Below, one piece after another: positions 61,678 to 64,000 of a stretch of 64,000 nt of DNA. Numbering within the stretch: position 1 is the first letter of the stretch; the number at the start of each line of letters is the position of its first letter. The notes below the pieces were generated by a model. That model did no database searches, had not been told where the DNA came from, and saw nothing but the letters and a program-made list of their open reading frames with translations. This DNA is from Shinella granuli (GTDB taxonomy: Bacteria > Pseudomonadota > Alphaproteobacteria > Rhizobiales > Rhizobiaceae): contig NZ_SLVX01000016.1 of assembly GCF_004341885.1 (NCBI RefSeq), positions 1 to 64,000 on the forward strand. Reading direction: 5' to 3'. Made by a program: the position numbers and the translations under genes.

Positions 61678-62702
61678 AGGGCCGACCTCCGTTGGCTGAG
61701 GATGAGCGCGAAGGCCGGGGCGCCGAACAGCGCCGTGATGACGCCGATGGGCAGCACCTGGCCGGGGATGATGACGCGCGACAGCACGTCCGCGGCGATC
61801 ATGAAGACCGCGCCGATCAGCGCCGAGGCCGGCAGCAGCAGCCCGTGCCGGACGCCGACGACCATGCGCGCGGCATGGGGAATGACGAGCCCGACGAAGC
61901 CGATCGACCCCACGATGGAGACCATGACGGCCGTCATCAGCGCCGAGACAGCGATCAGCACGACATAGACCCGCCGCACCGGAATGCCGAGCGAGGCCGC
62001 CGATTCCGTGCCGAAGGTGAAGGCATCGAGCGCGCGGGCATGCCAGAGGCAGACGACAAGGCCGAGAAGCGCCACCGGCAGCGCCAGCCAGACATCCGGC
62101 CAGCGCACGCCCGAGAGGTTGCCGAGCAGCCAGAACATGATGCCGCGCGCCTGCTCGGCATTGGCCGCCTTCGTGACGATGAAGGAGGTCAGCGCGTTGA
62201 AGAGCTGCGAGCCGGCGACACCCGCAAGGATGATCGCCCCCGTGCCGCGGCCCGCGCGCACCGCAAGCGCGCTGACGAGGCCGAAGGCGACGAGCGCCCC
62301 GAGAAAGGCGCCGATCGGCAGCGTCAGGATGCCGGCACCGATGCCGAGGATCGCCACGGCCACCGCCCCGGTGGAGGCACCGGCGGAAATGCCGAGAATG
62401 TAGGGATCGGCGAGCGCATTGCGCAGCAGCGACTGGAGGATCACGCCGCAGAGCGCGAGCGCCGAACCGCAGCAGGCAGCGACCATCGCCCGGCTCAGTC
62501 GATAGTTCCAGATGATGCCTTCGTCGATCGGTTCGATGGCGTGCCCCGCCTGCCAGAGACGGTTCGCCACGGTCTTCGCCACGACATCGAGCGGAATGGC
62601 GGTCTCGCCCACCGCCGCGCCCATGCCGAGCGCGGCGACGAGCAGCACGAGCGCCGCGAAGGCGGCGCCCGTGCGCAGCAGGATGGGGCGGTCCGCCGTC
62701 AC
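61674..62702 (-). CDS. FecCD/BtuC-type ABC transporter permease
   Basis: A 342-residue permease with about ten helices. Family segments are LSRAMVAACCGSALALCGVI, NALADPYILGISAGASTGAV, SIGFVGLVIPHAARMVVGVR and IPGQVLPIGVITALFGAPAF. The start is GTG at 62702, overlapping the binding-protein stop (GTGA). It forms the homodimeric channel for corrinoid or siderophore import. Confidence 0.92.
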   Translation of the reverse strand: MTADRPILLRTGAAFAALVLLVAALGMGAAVGETAIPLDVVAKTVANRLWQAGHAIEPIDEGIIWNYRLSRAMVAACCGSALALCGVILQSLLRNALADPYILGISAGASTGAVAVAILGIGAGILTLPIGAFLGALVAFGLVSALAVRAGRGTGAIILAGVAGSQLFNALTSFIVTKAANAEQARGIMFWLLGNLSGVRWPDVWLALPVALLGLVVCLWHARALDAFTFGTESAASLGIPVRRVYVVLIAVSALMTAVMVSIVGSIGFVGLVIPHAARMVVGVRHGLLLPASALIGAVFMIAADVLSRVIIPGQVLPIGVITALFGAPAFALILSQRRSAL

Positions 62703-63742
62703 TTTGCGAGGCCGGCTTTCTCGATGGCGTCGGCAAGCACCTCGATGCCCTCGATCGTGCGGATCGTCGGGTTCATCGCCTGGGCGTCCATGTCGACGAC
62801 ATGGCCGTTCTTCACGGCCGGCATCAGGCTCGCGACGGGATCGGTCTCGAGGAACTCGTGCTTGACCGCGACGTCATCGGCGGGGAAGCGGCGCCGCTCC
62901 ATCTTGCCGGCAACGATGATCGTCGGGACGGCCTTGGCGACGGTTTCCCAGCCGACCGTCGGCCATTCCTCGTCGCTCTCGATGACGTTCCGGATGCCGA
63001 GCGCCGACATGATGTAGCCCGGCGCGCCGTTGCGGCCGGCGACATAGGGGTCGATGTCGAGTTCGGCGCTGGAGAACCAGAAGACGGCGGAGAGCTTGCC
63101 ATCCGCCGAGGCGATCTTCCTGCGGGCCGCCTCTTCGCGCGCCTTCAGGTCGGCGATGACCTTCCCGCCCTGATCCTGCACATCAAAGATCTGCGCCAGC
63201 TCACTGATTTCCTTGTAGATCAGGTCCATGGTGAAGACCGTATTGCGCACGCCGTCGCCGCCACCGGAATTGTCCTTGCCGATGCAATCGGCAGGCGAGG
63301 TATAGACCGGGATGTTCAGCTCCTCGAACTGCTCGGGCGTCGCGACGATGCCCTCGGGGCCGACATGCCACTGGAACTGCGCCGTCACGAGATCCGGCTT
63401 CCTGGCGACGACGCTCTCGAAGCTCGGATCGTTGTCGGCAAGGCGCTCGACCTTGGCGTTGATGTCCTCGTAGCCCGACAGCACCGGGCCGATCCAGACC
63501 GCAGTGCCGACCATGCGCTCGCCGACGCCGAGGAGATAGAGGATTTCGGTCGAGCTCTGGCCCAGCGAAACGGCGCGCTCCGGTGCCTTTTCGAAGGTGA
63601 CCTTGCGGCCGCAGTTTTCCAGCGTCAGCGGATACTGGGTCGCGGCCGCCTGGGCCGCGCCCGACGACAGGACGAGCACGGCGGCGCCGGCCAGGGCGGA
63701 AACGAGGGATGCGGCACGCGCGGCCGCAGGCAGAATGGTCAT
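62699..63742 (-). CDS. Periplasmic corrinoid/iron-siderophore-type substrate-binding protein
   Basis: A 347-residue class III binding protein with a signal peptide (LVSALAGAAVLVLSSGAAQA). Typical parts are VTFEKAPERAVSLGQSSTEI, LLGVGERMVGTAVWIG, and ARKPDLVTAQFQWHVGPEGI. It delivers ligand to the FecCD-type permease. The ligand family cannot be read from sequence alone; the cobalamin riboswitch in its leader favours B12 or a relative. It is first in the operon. Confidence 0.9.
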   Translation of the reverse strand: MTILPAAARAASLVSALAGAAVLVLSSGAAQAAATQYPLTLENCGRKVTFEKAPERAVSLGQSSTEILYLLGVGERMVGTAVWIGPVLSGYEDINAKVERLADNDPSFESVVARKPDLVTAQFQWHVGPEGIVATPEQFEELNIPVYTSPADCIGKDNSGGGDGVRNTVFTMDLIYKEISELAQIFDVQDQGGKVIADLKAREEAARRKIASADGKLSAVFWFSSAELDIDPYVAGRNGAPGYIMSALGIRNVIESDEEWPTVGWETVAKAVPTIIVAGKMERRRFPADDVAVKHEFLETDPVASLMPAVKNGHVVDMDAQAMNPTIRTIEGIEVLADAIEKAGLAK

Positions 63743-63904
63743 GGGTTTCTCCCGGATGAATGAAAGCGTGCGGGCTCAGCCGGTAAGCCGATGGAGGCGA
63801 ACCGATTGCGGTCGGGAGAAAACGAGTGGAGTCCTGCCGTCTCCGGCAGCCAGGGTCGTCATGGCGTCTCCTGTTCCGGGCATCCCCGCCCGTGACTTGG
63901 ATTG

Positions 63905-64000
63905 TTGCTCTGACGGCAGGTCTCCTGGCTCACGGATATCTGCTGCCTGTCTGCCTTCCCGCGGAAAACCGCAGTGGCATGACGCAAAACGCGTCCCAAG
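63905..64000 (-). promoter_or_regulatory. Cobalamin riboswitch in the leader of the ABC transporter operon, cut by window edge
   Basis: On the minus strand the leader shows the B12 box AGCCAGGAGACCTGCC (63930-63915), preceded by GCCACTG and GGGAAGGC conserved blocks of the cobalamin aptamer. The 5' part lies beyond base 64000. The box is about 170 bases upstream of the binding-protein start, leaving room for an expression platform. B12 should turn the operon off. Confidence 0.93.

Noticed and set aside
60877-62736. 619-codon minus-strand frame that would fuse extra N-terminal sequence to the ABC ATPase
   Set aside because: The first 350 residues are an out-of-frame shadow of the permease gene; the GTG at 61677 with GTGA overlap gives a normal ATPase.
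1-64000. CRISPR arrays, tRNA or rRNA genes, prophage or insertion-sequence transposases
   Set aside because: I found no regularly spaced repeats, no tRNA-like cloverleaf or rRNA sequence, and no transposase or phage structural protein in any frame.

Overview
The window is GC-rich, densely packed alphaproteobacterial DNA. Gene content and gene order point to a member of the Rhizobiaceae, of the Shinella / Rhizobium / Ensifer / Agrobacterium type. The main reasons are a group-1 Mnh/Pha antiporter with fused A and B subunits, a complete C-P lyase locus split into phnGHIJKL and phnCDE(E)-DUF1045-phnMN with Pho boxes, a soluble FtsK paralogue, and palindromic intergenic repeats. I saw no rRNA, tRNA, CRISPR array, prophage or intact insertion sequence.

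Layout. (1) About 1-16,735 is a surface-polysaccharide locus. A divergent control region at about 9,167-9,441 separates a leftward arm from a rightward arm. The leftward arm holds a WecG/TagA glycosyltransferase, a secreted GH5 hydrolase, a Wzx-like flippase, a Wzz-like chain-length protein, a GT4 glycosyltransferase and a GINT1-like propeller protein. The rightward arm holds gmd, fcl, a GT4 glycosyltransferase, an AGE-family epimerase and DUF3307. A polymerase-like membrane protein is cut by the left edge. A fatty-acid-hydroxylase/GNAT pair follows. GDP-L-fucose should be one of the sugar donors. (2) About 16,736-18,576 is a sparse stretch. It holds a 53-residue membrane peptide and a second, partly decayed copy of the epimerase-DUF3307 module. 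(3) About 18,584-24,670 holds two regulators followed by a probable acylpolyamine/polyamine catabolism operon (class III aminotransferase, glutamine-synthetase-like ligase, acetylpolyamine amidohydrolase). (4) About 24,674-36,969 holds a ParD/ParE-like pair with a broken toxin, an alpha-hydroxy-acid dehydrogenase, class II aldolase, FtsK, and a CUT1 sugar importer operon with a Cys/Met-type PLP enzyme and a FadR-like regulator.

(5) About 37,090-43,184 is the Mnh/Pha cation/proton antiporter operon. It is followed by small proteins and a CPD photolyase (to 46,465). (6) 46,475-59,674 is a complete phosphonate uptake and C-P lyase locus in two leftward operons, each preceded by a Pho-box-like site, with the divergent repressor gene phnF. 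phnP is not present; a 2H-phosphoesterase (DUF1045) sits in its place. (7) 59,631-64,000 is a five-gene, fully overlapping leftward operon headed by a cobalamin riboswitch: substrate-binding protein, permease, ATPase, pseudoazurin and methyltransferase.

No single locus is a clearly undescribed system. The strongest leads are the riboswitch-led operon that carries a blue copper protein and a methyltransferase, the DUF1045 protein as a PhnP substitute, the toxin with a stop at codon 3, the decayed duplicate module, and the GINT1-like protein in the polysaccharide locus.
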